A stretch of 64,000 bases of DNA, taken from NCBI RefSeq assembly GCF_028389875.1, contig NC_084702.1, positions 73,009,582-73,073,581 on the forward strand, in the 5' to 3' direction. Each line of letters opens with the position of its first letter. The first letter of the stretch is position 1. The translations under genes were made by a program, and so were the position numbers. This DNA comes from Rhea pennata (Eukaryota; Chordata; Aves; Rheiformes; Rheidae). Positions 26,035-37,700 of this stretch are shown here, piece after piece. The notes under the pieces are model-generated. The model searched no databases and was not told the DNA's origin. It saw only the letters and a list, made by a program, of their open reading frames with translations.

Positions 26035-26330
26035 ATAAAACAAGTCATCAACCCAGAGATAGCAGCCTCCTGGGCAAATTGCCAGTTGTTTAATATTGTT
26101 GCTAATGATCTACAAGCAGAAGTAAACAGCATGCTAATGAAATGAGTGGAGGAGGCTAAACTGGGGGAAGCTGCAAGAGCTGGTTTAGACAGAGAAAATA
26201 AAATACAAAGGTTTGAGGAGGGCAGAAACACAAAAGGGAGAACCAGCAGAGAATTATTTGGGGGATGATTCAAGGGGATATAGCTAGTGGGGGGTTGAGA
26301 GTAGACAAAAAGGAGGAAAATACAACGCCA
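26035..26330 (+). mobile_element. Ancient CR1-type reverse-transcriptase fragment (copy 2)
   Basis: The stretch is homologous to 24005-24300 in the same orientation. It shares 'aaaacaagtcatcaac', 'agtaaacagcatg' and 'gaggctaaactggg' in the same order and spacing. The segment 'tttaatattgttgctaatga' corresponds to the FN(I)xxNDL coding block just before the FADD motif. The motif position reads 'atgaaatgagtgg' and is destroyed. The pair may be two insertions of one old subfamily or a local duplication. Confidence 0.72.
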
Positions 26331-27112
26331 GGTATTTGGACTGCAAGGAGCAGCTGGCAAAGGTCTGTTAGTAGGAATGAAGGGGCAGCTCTTGATAGAG
26401 AGAGATCAGATGTGGAGGTTAGTTGTGATAACATAGCCCATTTCTCTCCTCTCCAATGTGGTGACTGCCCATAAATTCGTTCGACTCAGAGGGAATAGCC
26501 TCAAGCTGAGCGGTGCATAGTACAGTCCTCTGGCCTGGTGAGGGGGGCCTTTCGTTATGGCTTCTGCGAGAGTGTAAACCACTGCCCAGAGCTCTTTTAG
26601 ATAACAACTGACCAAAAGGAAGTGTACTTGCTCAGCATCTTAGCCTGAGACTGAATCAGGGACTCTGAGCCTAGCTGTGAAGACAGCAAGCTTTCTGTCA
26701 TCATGACAGATCTGGGACTAGTTAGGTTTATGGGTCCTGCTTGTCGTGAGTATATACATAGTAGGAGATGGCAACTCTCGCTGTTGTTACTACCCCTGAG
26801 CTGGCAGAGACACAAGTTTTTCTAGCATCTGGTACTTGTACAACTTGCAGGGAGGAGGAAGTCATTTTAGATAGATGTTCCTAACAAACATTTCATTTCT
26901 CATGTTTTTCCTCTTGCCTCCCCCTCATCTGAAATTCATTGGCTCTAATTGCAGAGGTAGTCAAACTTTGGCTGCATCTGAACTGCAGGTCTTTGAGGGG
27001 ACTCACATGATAGACAGTGAGATGAATGATTTATTATTATATTATTATTTATTCATTTAAATTCATGAATGCTTATCCAAATCCAAAATTGCCCACTTTC
27101 ATCCAGATCTGA
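26331..27112. other. Non-coding stretch with (ATT)n
   Basis: No gene is supported. A short ATT-type microsatellite lies at about 27028-27056. The overlapping open frames around 26406-26815 have no family resemblance. Confidence 0.45.
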
Positions 27113-27200
27113 ATTTATAGATTTTCAGGCCAGATGGGACCATTCTGATCAGCAGTCTGACCTCCTGTATTGCACAGGCCGGAGAACTCCACTCAGCAAT
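27113..27200 (-). mobile_element. Ancient CR1/L3-type LINE 3' end
   Basis: The plus strand reads 'atagattttcaggccagatg', 'ggaccattctgatcagcagt', 'ctgacctcctgtattgcaca'. This is the familiar reverse complement of an old sauropsid CR1/L3-type 3' terminus (remembered consensus: 'gatcacaatggtcccttctg' on the sense strand). Only about 90 bp is recognisable. Confidence 0.6.
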
Positions 27201-30200
27201 TCCCACAGCAGAGAGAAGCTTTACAGCTATGTAAATCAACATTATCAAGCCCAGTGGCTTGTCTGAAATGGTCTCTAGTGGAATCTGTGAAATTGCCTGG
27301 GGGTTTTAAGCTCTGCTTCTTGTTACAAGGAGGTGCTTGCATCACAGAAAGCCCAGCTTCAGCTCTCCTTCTCTACCTGGAAGAGAACTGTGGACAGTTG
27401 CTACAGCCAAGGAGACCAACAACCCTTCGTTACTGCTGTGTGATGAGGTTTATTCTCATATAGAGAGTTGGGTGGGAAAATATATGAGTCTAATGTAAAC
27501 TTCTGTCGTGCTGACATGAAAAATGTTGCTTTAGCCACACAAACAGATCTGGGAGCCCATGGGAAGTGAGCCCTCCAGTCCAAGGCAAATCTTGCCAAGC
27601 CAAGCTTTTGTGGCAGGTTGCTCAGGGGAAGTTTGCATAGACATCTGATTTGAGGACTATGGGCTTTACTGTTCCCATTTCCTCCATCCCTTCTGGAAAA
27701 TCGTTTTCTTTTTCCTGACTTGTTTGTCTGTATTGAAGTCCCTGAACCCCAAGATAGTATTTGGATAGTGACACACCACTAATACCTCAAATGAGAGTTA
27801 GCAAATTCTGTGGATTGCCAGGGTTTGGGAGAGTTTAAGGACTGGTATGTGTTTGTGCGTGTGTATGTGGAGGGGGGGATAGTCTGGGAAGTTACACAGG
27901 AAACCAGCAAGTAATTAAAGCCAGAAGAACTTAATAGCAAGCAAGCACAGAATGGGATCCAGCCTGCTCTGAAGAGGGGGATAAGAACACTATCTCCCAA
28001 AAGCTCATTAAAATGTGTCTGCACATATCTCAAGGAGGGGTTAGAAATCAGGAAATTAGCTCTGGCAGCAAAGACAAAATAAAGGAAATTCCAGAGAGAT
28101 TATCTCATTTTGCCTCCAGACTGTGGTTTTGGTGTAAACCAGCTACCTTGGAAGAATTTCCCCATTCTCCAGCCACTGAAATGCTGCTCCCTTCTTCTCT
28201 TGGCAAGAGGGGTGGAGATGAGATTCTGTCTGTCCAGTTCTAGTGCCACAGGTCCTGCTGTCCTGGACAGCATGGGCAGCCTGTGAAGTAGGGAGATAGG
28301 GTTGAATAGTAAGACTAGTTCTGCATTCAGGCAGTGCTCCCATATTGCTAGCAGTCTGTTTTCTTTTTCTGATTATCAGTATCAGCATGCTCAAAGCTGG
28401 AGAGCTGTATTTACATACTGAATATGGCACTTGTAAGAAGATCATATTTACCTTCGCAAGTTCGTTACTTTTCACTGTTCATCTACTTTGTGTTCTTGTA
28501 AGTCATAAACTGGAAAAGGACCTTTGCTACCTTAATGTAGGTTTGTAGTTTATTTTTACATTCCTCATCCTGACTTAACTGCTGGAACATAAAAGCTGGA
28601 GGAGCACAATCCGTGAGCAAGAGCATACAAAAGAAGGACTTGTATTCAAACATATACTGAATGACAGATTGAGAGAGGCAAAGGTACAGAAGATAAGCTT
28701 ATGATATATCTTAAGTTACCCAGACTTTAATAAAGACCCCTTGTGTCTAAATTACTAAATTGTTCAGGCTTATAGGAAACAGTACGAATTCTTAGAGGGT
28801 TCTGGGTGAAGAGTATGCTTTTTCCCTCATGGTTTTCCCATCTGCAAGCCAGCACAGTGTGGGAGGCAAACGTGTGTCGTGCTGGCTCATTCCTCTGATC
28901 AGATCCCAGTTCATTTTGTAGGTGTGCTGCGGGGCTGGGATATGACCTTGATCAACTCACTTTTATCTCCCACTTGGATAATGATTTATTGTCTGTGAAA
29001 TAACAATAGAGATTCTAATCTTCTTTTGGTGGTTCCCAGAGCTCTTCTGCTAACCAGAGCCAGCTTGGTGGGCTTAGCAAGAAGGGTATGCCAATCTTGA
29101 AAAGCGGAAATACTATGTTGAATATTTAGGACACATGAAATAGGATAGAAAGAAAAGAAGCCTAGAGTGGTTTATGCTGCAATCATTCTGTGGCCCTCCA
29201 AAGAGCTTTGGAGACTTTGTACACTCCTTAAGTTGCTGAAATTCAAAGACCTTATCCAGGATCAAAAGACAGAAGCAGTTCAATGGTACACAGCAGCAAT
29301 GAAAGATTAGAAGCATTGTGGCTTCACTTTGAATTTTAGGTTGGTGGAATTGAAAGGAGTGGGATACAATCATCAGCTGGATGCTGTCCAGGATTATGAG
29401 GCTGTGTCTATACCTGTAAATTAACGGATACAATCATCAGCTGGATGCTGTCCAGGATTATGAGGCTGTGTCTATACCTGTAAATTAACTGTGCCTGGGT
29501 CTGCTCTGCTGCGCAGAGACCAGCTGGCACAGGATATCCTGCATCTGTATCATTAAATTCTCTCACTCTCCAAAGCAGGAGGGGTTGCATCCAAATTGCC
29601 CACTGAGAATAGGCAGTAGCCTCTGCTAATTCCCAGGCTACCTTTAGGTAGCATTTGGGAAAATGCTAGTTAGATTGCACAAAACCTCCCCTCCCCGCCA
29701 TGGCTGGTAGTGGTCTAACAACTCAGCAATGTAGAAGATCGAGTTCTGTTGTCCAGGGACATTATTGGAACTGTTCGTTGTGGAGGTAAAAATGTAGCCT
29801 GTGTGCTTACGTTGTAGCTCTAACAAGAATACCTTAAGGTCCTTTGTGACAACCGCTTATTGGTTTCATGCCCTTAAGTCCTGCTTGAAGGTAACTGTAC
29901 TCCTGCGATTTTTCCCATTGCCCATCACCAAGTTGCTTCCTCTAACCTCCTGGCTGCAGTTTTACAGATGGTTTTGCCAAGGTGTAGGCAACGCATGGGC
30001 AAAAAGGTATTCAAGAAATTATCTGCCATTGCAAAATACTTCGCAGTAGCATCCAGGCCACAAATGTTGCCATAAATTGCCTTCAGGTGTGTGGTATAGT
30101 TCCAGGCTGATTTATGACTCCATTGAATGCTGAAAGTATTCCTGGAGAAAAGGGGCTGCAACATGGCTAGCTACATCAAGGGTATGAAACAGTAAGGACA

Positions 30201-31430
30201 GAGTTTACGTCAAAAAGTTATTCTCTGTGCAGACTGGATGCTTGCATCCCTTATGTGCTTTTTCAGAAGTCTCATTCAAGAGACCTGTGCCTCCTACTCC
30301 GTTACTGTAGGATAAGACAGCACCATGTGGCGTAAGACACAGACTCTGGACTGCTGTGTGCTGTAAGCTGATGACACATGTCCCTGGACCAAGGCTGGGG
30401 TGAAATGAGGGAAGGGTCACAAGTTTGGCTGTGAAGGCTGTGATGGTAGCTGTTAAAGGCTTTTTGGGAAGGAGTAAGGGGTGAACCAACCTCTGGCATC
30501 CTCTCTGACATTCCCGCACCCTGCTAATGGCAGCCAAGATGACTTTCTGCTAATGCAAATGTTCACAGCTGTATGCTGGATGTTGCTGAGTGGATAATGG
30601 CTGATGAGGTTGCCTGTAGACAGTCACTCCACTACCAGTGTGTAATTAATTGCTATGTAAAGTGCTCTGAGATGTGGTGCTGCTGAAACGCCGGGTGTAT
30701 AAATGCCATCCCCACACAAAAGGGAACAACATGCAAATTCTCTCAATATATTTTTAAATACGAGCATTTTTCAGCTGTTTGCTCTTTTGTAAAATTTATT
30801 AGCCCCCCTCCTGGGAACTGGAAGGCAACAAGGACAGTGCGGATGGATGAGCTGGATTCCAGGGGCTCCCACTGTTCATGCTGCTCATCCTCAGACTCCA
30901 GGGGGCCGTCTGTTTTTCTTCTCCATTCTTTTAACCTCTGTTTAACTTTTGTTTCCCCTTTTGCTTGCCTTTCACTTGGTGAGCTGCCACCTGCCTGCCT
31001 GAGGACGGCAACAGGGAAGGAGAATGCTTTTCTGCAAAGGGCAGGAACTTGTAACAGCTCCAGCCCTTGTTTCCCTGTGAACCAGAGAAGTCACTTGTCT
31101 GGCTTCCAAAAGAAGCATGTTGCCCAACTGGATGCAGCCCAGAGTGGTGTAGTTTCAAACTAGCTGGAGCTGGAGAGACAATTTGGTGAAGTGATAGCCC
31201 TGGCTGAGAAGGACAAGACCCTTATCTTGTTTAGTTACAGGGATTTAGTGTCAGCTCCAAGAAAGCAGTGGGAAGGACAGGCTGTCTTCCCTGGGAACAA
31301 GTCTATCAAAAGGTGATAGACAAGTCTACAGCAAGGTGATCTGAATGGAGGACTATGAAATCTTAAGTAGAGAACAGATGAAAAAGGCATGATGACTCAC
31401 TACTTCCCATACCACAAGTAGGAGAGGACA
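27201..31430. other. Non-coding stretch
   Basis: Apart from the 64-bp tandem duplication at 29362-29489, I recognise no repeat, exon or RNA gene. The 30837-31163 plus-strand frame (108 codons) is Cys/Ser-rich but shows no domain and no splice context that I trust. Confidence 0.45.
29362..29489. repeat. Perfect 64-bp tandem duplication
   Basis: The block 29362-29425, starting 'ggatacaatcatcagctgga' and ending 'taaattaac', is repeated without any change at 29426-29489. There is no spacer. Because the copies are identical, the event is recent, polymorphic, or an assembly artefact. The unit has no coding content that I can identify. Confidence 0.97.
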
Positions 31431-31745
31431 TCCAGGGAAATGATCAGAAAAATTGAAAACAAACTCTGGGAAGTACTTTTCCTCAGAATATATAGTTCAG
31501 TTAAGTTCATCATAGTGAACACCTAACGTGCAAACAGGTTAAAAGAGGTAGACTATTTCAGGTCTGCTATTGACTGTAGAACACAGTTATCTGAATGCTA
31601 TGGCTGCTCCAGGAACTCCTACACCTCTGATTGTCAGAAGCTGGGAGAATGCGGGGGGTGGAGGGATATATCATGGTTTGTATAGTCATTTCTTAGGCAT
31701 CTGTTACTGCTAATGGATAGAAAAAGGATATAGCAAGGCTATATG
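31431..31745 (+). mobile_element. Ancient CR1/L3-type LINE 3' fragment
   Basis: The words 'gggaagtacttttcctcaga', 'aggtctgctattgactgtag', 'cctctgattgtcagaagctg' and 'ggagggatatatcatgg' appear in the order I recall for a widespread sauropsid CR1-type 3' end. That consensus reads approximately 'cctctgattgccagaagctgg' then 'ggatggatca'. The copy is heavily decayed, and the very 3' end (ggactagatggacc...) is replaced by unrelated sequence. Confidence 0.65.
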
Positions 31746-34700
31746 GATTGGAAATCTTAGAAGTTTTTTATGTGATAATATTCAACAGATTAAGAACTGA
31801 GTAGCTGGCAGATCTTGGGAAGAAATCATGAGCAGGAATTCTGTTTAATGAACACTCTTTTGTGGTGTTACTGATAATTCAGTCTAGCCTGAATGCAATT
31901 TAATATTTCCATCAATTGTCTGGAAACAAATAAAACCAGCACAGCTCACTAAAATTTGGAGGAGTGCTTAATATGCCTTGAGAATGTATGCAAAGGACTC
32001 TGGGTCAGTAGCCCAGGCACATGAAGCATAAATTTTGGGATCAAATGGGATCAAATTGGGAGAAAGAATATATATCAGGAGTGCAACCCAAAGCTATGGA
32101 GTAGGAGAGGGCTTCTGGAAGTCAGTAACTCCAAAGAGTATTGTGAGGTCCTAAAGGAAGGCCCTTCATCGGGACCTGAAGCTTCAGGATGATGTGGTGA
32201 CCAACTAATGCTACTCTGAAGGAGATCAGTGGAAGAATAGGACTAGTTCTAACTCTGTATATGTCATGGGGGAACAGATAATGGAAAGCATGTCCAGTTC
32301 TGGGATATGTGCTTTATCAGGGACAATGAGAAATCTGAGAGGATGCAGAATCCCACACAAGTCTGGGCTGGACAAAACGTTTCCCAGAAAGCAATTTGTT
32401 CAGTTCATCAGCAAGCTCAAGTGGTGACTTGCTGTGTCTATGCACCTGCTAGAAAAAGTCTCTAATCTAAAGCAGAAAGGCGCTGCCCTTAAGCAGAACA
32501 CGAATAGATGTAAGCAGGAATCCAGGCACCCATTTCGTTAGTTATTATCTCTGTGAACAAATTGCCAAGGATATGGCTTCATCTCCCAATATCTCTCAAT
32601 CAAAACTATTCACTGTTAGTTGAACTCAACTTGTCAGGTGATTCACTGCAGTGTTGTGACCTGTGATATCCAAAAATGCAGACTGGTCTCTTCTAGCTGT
32701 AGTCTTTAGCTCTGACTAGAGTATTCTCTGAAGTGGTCATAAGCATGGAAATATATCACACTTATCTTCTCTACGTGGCTGACAGGCTTTGGCTATCTCT
32801 TTTGCTGCATTTTAGCTTGCATGGCCAGGATTTTGGGTAGGTCAGAGGGTGTGTAATAGGGGAGATTGGTCTGGAGGGAAGGTGATTACCTGGGGACTTA
32901 AAAAATACCTTTTTTCTCAGGAAGGCAAGAATCCTAAGAAAGGCTTCCAGAGGGAACTAAAGAGGGAACTATGGCTAGCTGTAAGTCCTTCTGTCCCAAG
33001 AAACGGGAGGGAGCAGCAACAAGAGTTCCTCATTGACTTTTTTTGCAGATGAACTTAAGGGGGAGCATTTTAGGAGTCTTCCCAGAGCATAAGATTCAGT
33101 ATATGGCAAACTTGATGTATTTCTTAATTTTATCATGCTTGTTTTGCCTGAGTTTTCCTCAGTACTTCAGCTGTTGCTTACAACACCACTATCCATGCTT
33201 AGTAGCAGGTCTGCTCTGAAAGAAAGGCCAAGATCGTTCACCCAAAGATGATGATTTTCACTCAAGTGCCTCTGTAAGCCACCAAGGGCCACTACCTGTT
33301 GGTGCTGCTGTGGCTTCTTGCCACAGCTGCAAATGTATGATGGGAAGATATCTACAGGAGCAAATGTCTCCCCTTTTCTGAGCTTTTATTCATCACCCGC
33401 AACAGTTTCTATTTCTAACTCTCTGTTTAAAAAAAACAAAACAAACCCCTGAAAGTCAATATTTATTTTCCAGTCTCCCTCTCTCCTGCTGTTCGTCTCT
33501 GAATTTAATGCTTTTGAAAGGTGAATGATTGACGATTTACTGAAAACGAAGTTAAAATATAAATAATTCCACGTTTTGGCTGCTGTATTAAGCAGGCATA
33601 TGAGAAAAGCCCAGAAGACCAAGGTTGGCTTTTATTATTAACAAGGAAAAAAAATTAAATTTAAATAAATGTAATATTTATTAAAATTTCCTTTCACGCT
33701 GTTACCTGAGGTTCATAAAACTTTTGAGCTGTGTCAGCTTTGCACTCCCCAGTACATTGAACTCCAGGGAAAACTATAAGCAAATTCTTAAGATCAATGC
33801 AAACTACTTCTCCATTACTCAAAAAAGGGAATTTTAACTATTTTTGAAGGCCCCAGGACTCCAGTAATCCAGATATAAAGACTTTTTTCACCTTCAAACT
33901 TCACAATTCCAACTCCCCTTTCACCTTCTCCCCTCTCATCACCACCCCGACACATGCACATCCCTTAACGCTGAGCTAGAGTGAATATACATTATACTAA
34001 AACATCCATCCTTTAGACTATTTTCCATCTTTTCCATGGCAATTGTTCTGGACTAATTACACTTTGATACAATTAAGTGTGATGTTATACCCTTCTCCAA
34101 AATATGACATTAGGTGGGCTGAGGATAAGGAGCTTGGATCCGGATAGTAATTTGCTAACAGACTGAGAACAGCTGTGTGGAGGCTGTTCCTATGCCCAGC
34201 CTGTCTGCACAGCAGTGCCAGTGCTACAGAAAGGAGATATAAGGCTCTTCTAAGTAAGGATGGCAGAAGATAAAGGCTGTTTACCTCGGACAATGACACT
34301 ATGATGCAGCAAAGCCAAAGTCATGAGCTGTAAGCAGCACAGGGGAGAAAAGTTTGGAAATGAAGGCACTCGTAGCATCCAGTTGGGTTCCAGATTTGGA
34401 TTTTAAAAATAATGAAAAGATCTTGTAGGTTTTGCCTTGATGCTTTTAAAGATATCAGTATACTAGGAAAATCAGGCCTGTGTGAAGCAGTTTTCTCTGG
34501 AATGCAGTTACATATCCGCATTGAGCTTGAAAAAGCTTCCTACCTGTATACATACAAACACTCAAACTTGCAGAGCTTGATGGAGGCTGGCTGAGCTCCT
34601 ACTTAAAATGGAAGATGTCAGGGAGAGGAAGGCAGGATAGTTTTAACCAGCAAGGACATGACTTGAGGACAAGAGAGCAGCGGTTTTGCTCTGTCCTTGA

Positions 34701-37700
34701 GTCCAAGTTTGCCTTCACATCAGCACTATGTAGATGTGGGCATCTGAGGTACCTGTCACGAGAAAATGTTTGGGGACCACGTGGGAAAGAAACAAAGAGT
34801 TACATTGCCTTCAGCACACACTCAACCATGCCCTGGCTTGTGAGCAGGTTGGGTGTGCTTTGCGTGCTCACAATGCCAGTCTAGAAGGACTTGAATATAG
34901 CTTGCCATGCAAGCAGAGGGGACCTGCAGGTTACATGAGCCCAGGCTGCTTACAGGGCAGTGTGGCTGCTGTAGGACCAAGCCTTAAGCATCTTACTGGT
35001 GATAACAGCTCTGAGATAGAGCACTAATTTGTTTTGGGCTGAACATCTTAAATACAGCCTGCAGAAGAAATCTGACAAGCATGTCTGGGTGGGGAAAATG
35101 CATTCAGGTAGCAGTCACCAAGATCTACCCTAAGGCACAGCTGAGTATCTCTTTCTTTCTGTAAGAGTATCCAAAATAAATGCTGTGTCTTGGACAAATT
35201 CACCTAGGTGTAAAGGATATTGATCCCTATATAAGGATGTTGATACTGCACAGACCTTGGAGGAGACTTCATGCACAGAGACAAGTTTTGCTCTTGTCAA
35301 AGTCTCTGGGTGTGGAGAGTACCAGTCACTTGGACTCTGCAGAAACAGATACGGAGGAAAAAAAATGAGCTTGTGAGAATGTGCTTTGATGTTGATAAAC
35401 GTGCCTTGTGGAGGCGTTAAAAAAAGAAAAAGGGAGAGAAAGAAGTATGTTGAAAAGAATGATAAAGCAAGAAAAAGATGCATGGGATTTGGAAGCATTT
35501 GAAGAAACCTTTTTATAAAGCTGTTCGAGACACGTCCCGTCAAATATCTCCTGCTGTGAGGAATTTTCATGTTACTTTGCAGATAAACTTGTTGAGAGCG
35601 TGCTGTATGCCTCCATGGTGACAGAACGGAGTCTCGGAGGAAACGGCCCTGCATCATCATTTCTCCTTCAGTTTCAGGCAGCATCTGTCACTGCAGAGCT
35701 GGGCTGTGAGCTTCAAATTAGACCGAGGTCCTCTCTGGCTGTGGGAAGCTAAGAGGAGCTGTATTTGGTTCCTTGCAGGCTGCATCTGGCAGGGTTTCCT
35801 TTGGTCTTTGTTGGGCGAGCATCACTTATTCCTGAGGGATTTGTTCCTTAGATCTCTGTTCCAGAAACTGTCTCCTGATACTGATGATCCTTCTACCCAC
35901 TGTTTTCTGTCTCGGTTTATTTTTTGGGGTTGTTTTATTTTGCTTTTAGGGGCAAAGGGGAAAGGAGAAAGAGGAAAGGCTGCTGGAGGATGTAAGATTA
36001 CCTGTTATGGAGCCCAAGTCTGGAGGCAGTGAAGCAGGATGCACGAATGGGCTGTCAAACAGATGAAGGGACAGGCGTGTGTGTTGTCAAGGTCTAGCTT
36101 CCTAAGGTTGGAAGGGTTAATACAATTGCACAATGAACGTCTGTCTGTATGTTGGTGCCCCTTTCATTTTAACTTTTACCCCTCTCAGAGGAATTTTAGC
36201 TAGAGGAGAAAGAACTCTTCAAAGGTATTAAATTCCTGCTTGTTTTGTGAAGATGTACGTTTGATTGGAGGAAAGGTCTCCTCTAACGGGCCACCAATTG
36301 TTACAAATATTATCCATTCTGTCTCCTGCCACTGATGGCTGGTTATGAGACGAAGAAAAACACCCCCCCCCCCCACAAAAAGAAGTTAGCCGTGGGTAAT
36401 GAACTGATGGGAAAACAGTCTTGGTTGTACATCTCACAGGAAAACTGACTTCGTCTAGTTCAGGTGAAAATGAGGAGGGGCCATAGGAATAAGGACAAGT
36501 GAAGGAGAGAAGGGGAATGTGTAACTAGGCCAAAAACTGATCCAAGTGAGGACAATATTTTGGATAGTAAAGAAATAGGAAAAACATTTTTTTCCAGGAA
36601 GAGCTTGAACAGCTCTTTGCTACTAATACTCAGCTTTCACAGAGGTACATTCACGTTTTCCTAGTGAGGCAATTATGGCGATTCTCTATGGCTCTGTGTT
36701 TCTGGGGATAAGGATGCTGGGAACAGTGCAAGTCAACTGGATGCATGTCTAGGAGAAGAAAGCAGTTCACATCTCCCATCTGCTCAGATCCCTGCAAGTT
36801 TAACGACTCCTCTGCCATGACTCCAGGGTCTTTTACTTCCTGCACCATCCTCATTGCACATCCTTCTCTACATAGCTGCCGCTGCGCTACCCTGGAAGCT
36901 CATGGACCCCTTCTTGTTTCAGCCTCCTCTGAAGATCCCACTGAAGACTGTCCCAGACACCGTTGAGGTTACCTCAGCCAGGCAAGGCAGCTTTTTGTTC
37001 GGAAAAGAGGTTTACAAATCAGTGCTGTTCTCTCAGGTTGTTCCCGCAGTTGGCTGCTGCATTTGTGGGATATTATTATTGTTCCTCCTCCCCATTACTT
37101 GTTGCACTCAGCTGTTCCCAAAATGAGTTCCTAGCTCTGTAAACCAAAGATTGCTTATTGCATCTTTGAACAGCACCTAACACTGGGGATGTGGGTTAGG
37201 GCATCAGTCAGTAATTGAAAGGTAAGTAACAGCTAGCAGTCTTGATTGAAATGTATCCCCTGAAAATATTTTTCAGCAGAGAATGGACCTTTTTCATTAA
37301 ATGGAATTTTTTTATATAAAACATTATCAGTTCTGTAGAATTTTTCTATTTTCTCTTTAATAAAAAGTGCTTTTTCCCCCCACCCCCGTTGGTATTTTGA
37401 AACTCAGCAGCAACTGGAATTACTTCTGTTGTTCAATTTAAAACATGAAAATTCTTACAAAAAGTGATGTGTAGATTATAGAAGTTTTACTTCTTTTCTT
37501 TCTTTGGTCTCAGCTGCCCCCCTCTAAAAGAACAACAAAGGTAAAAAGATGAACTCTTCTTTGTCTACTCTGTGTCATGTGCTGAAAATAAATGAATGAC
37601 ACCTCTATTTCAATACAGCTCTGTGTGATTTTAGAGAGATGGTTTTTGAATTTATAAGCTCAAACCTGCTTTGGACTGCAAGAGGTTTGAGTTATGCACT

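Noticed and set aside
32270..32350. Possible CR1 ORF2 remnant around 'gtccagttctggg'
   Set aside because: Only about 15 bases match and the flanks do not follow the CR1 order well enough.
35130..35684. 184-codon minus-strand open frame, the longest apart from the LINE and low-complexity frames
   Set aside because: No domain or family resemblance, hydrophobic run produced by an A/G-rich plus-strand segment, and no convincing splice or promoter context.
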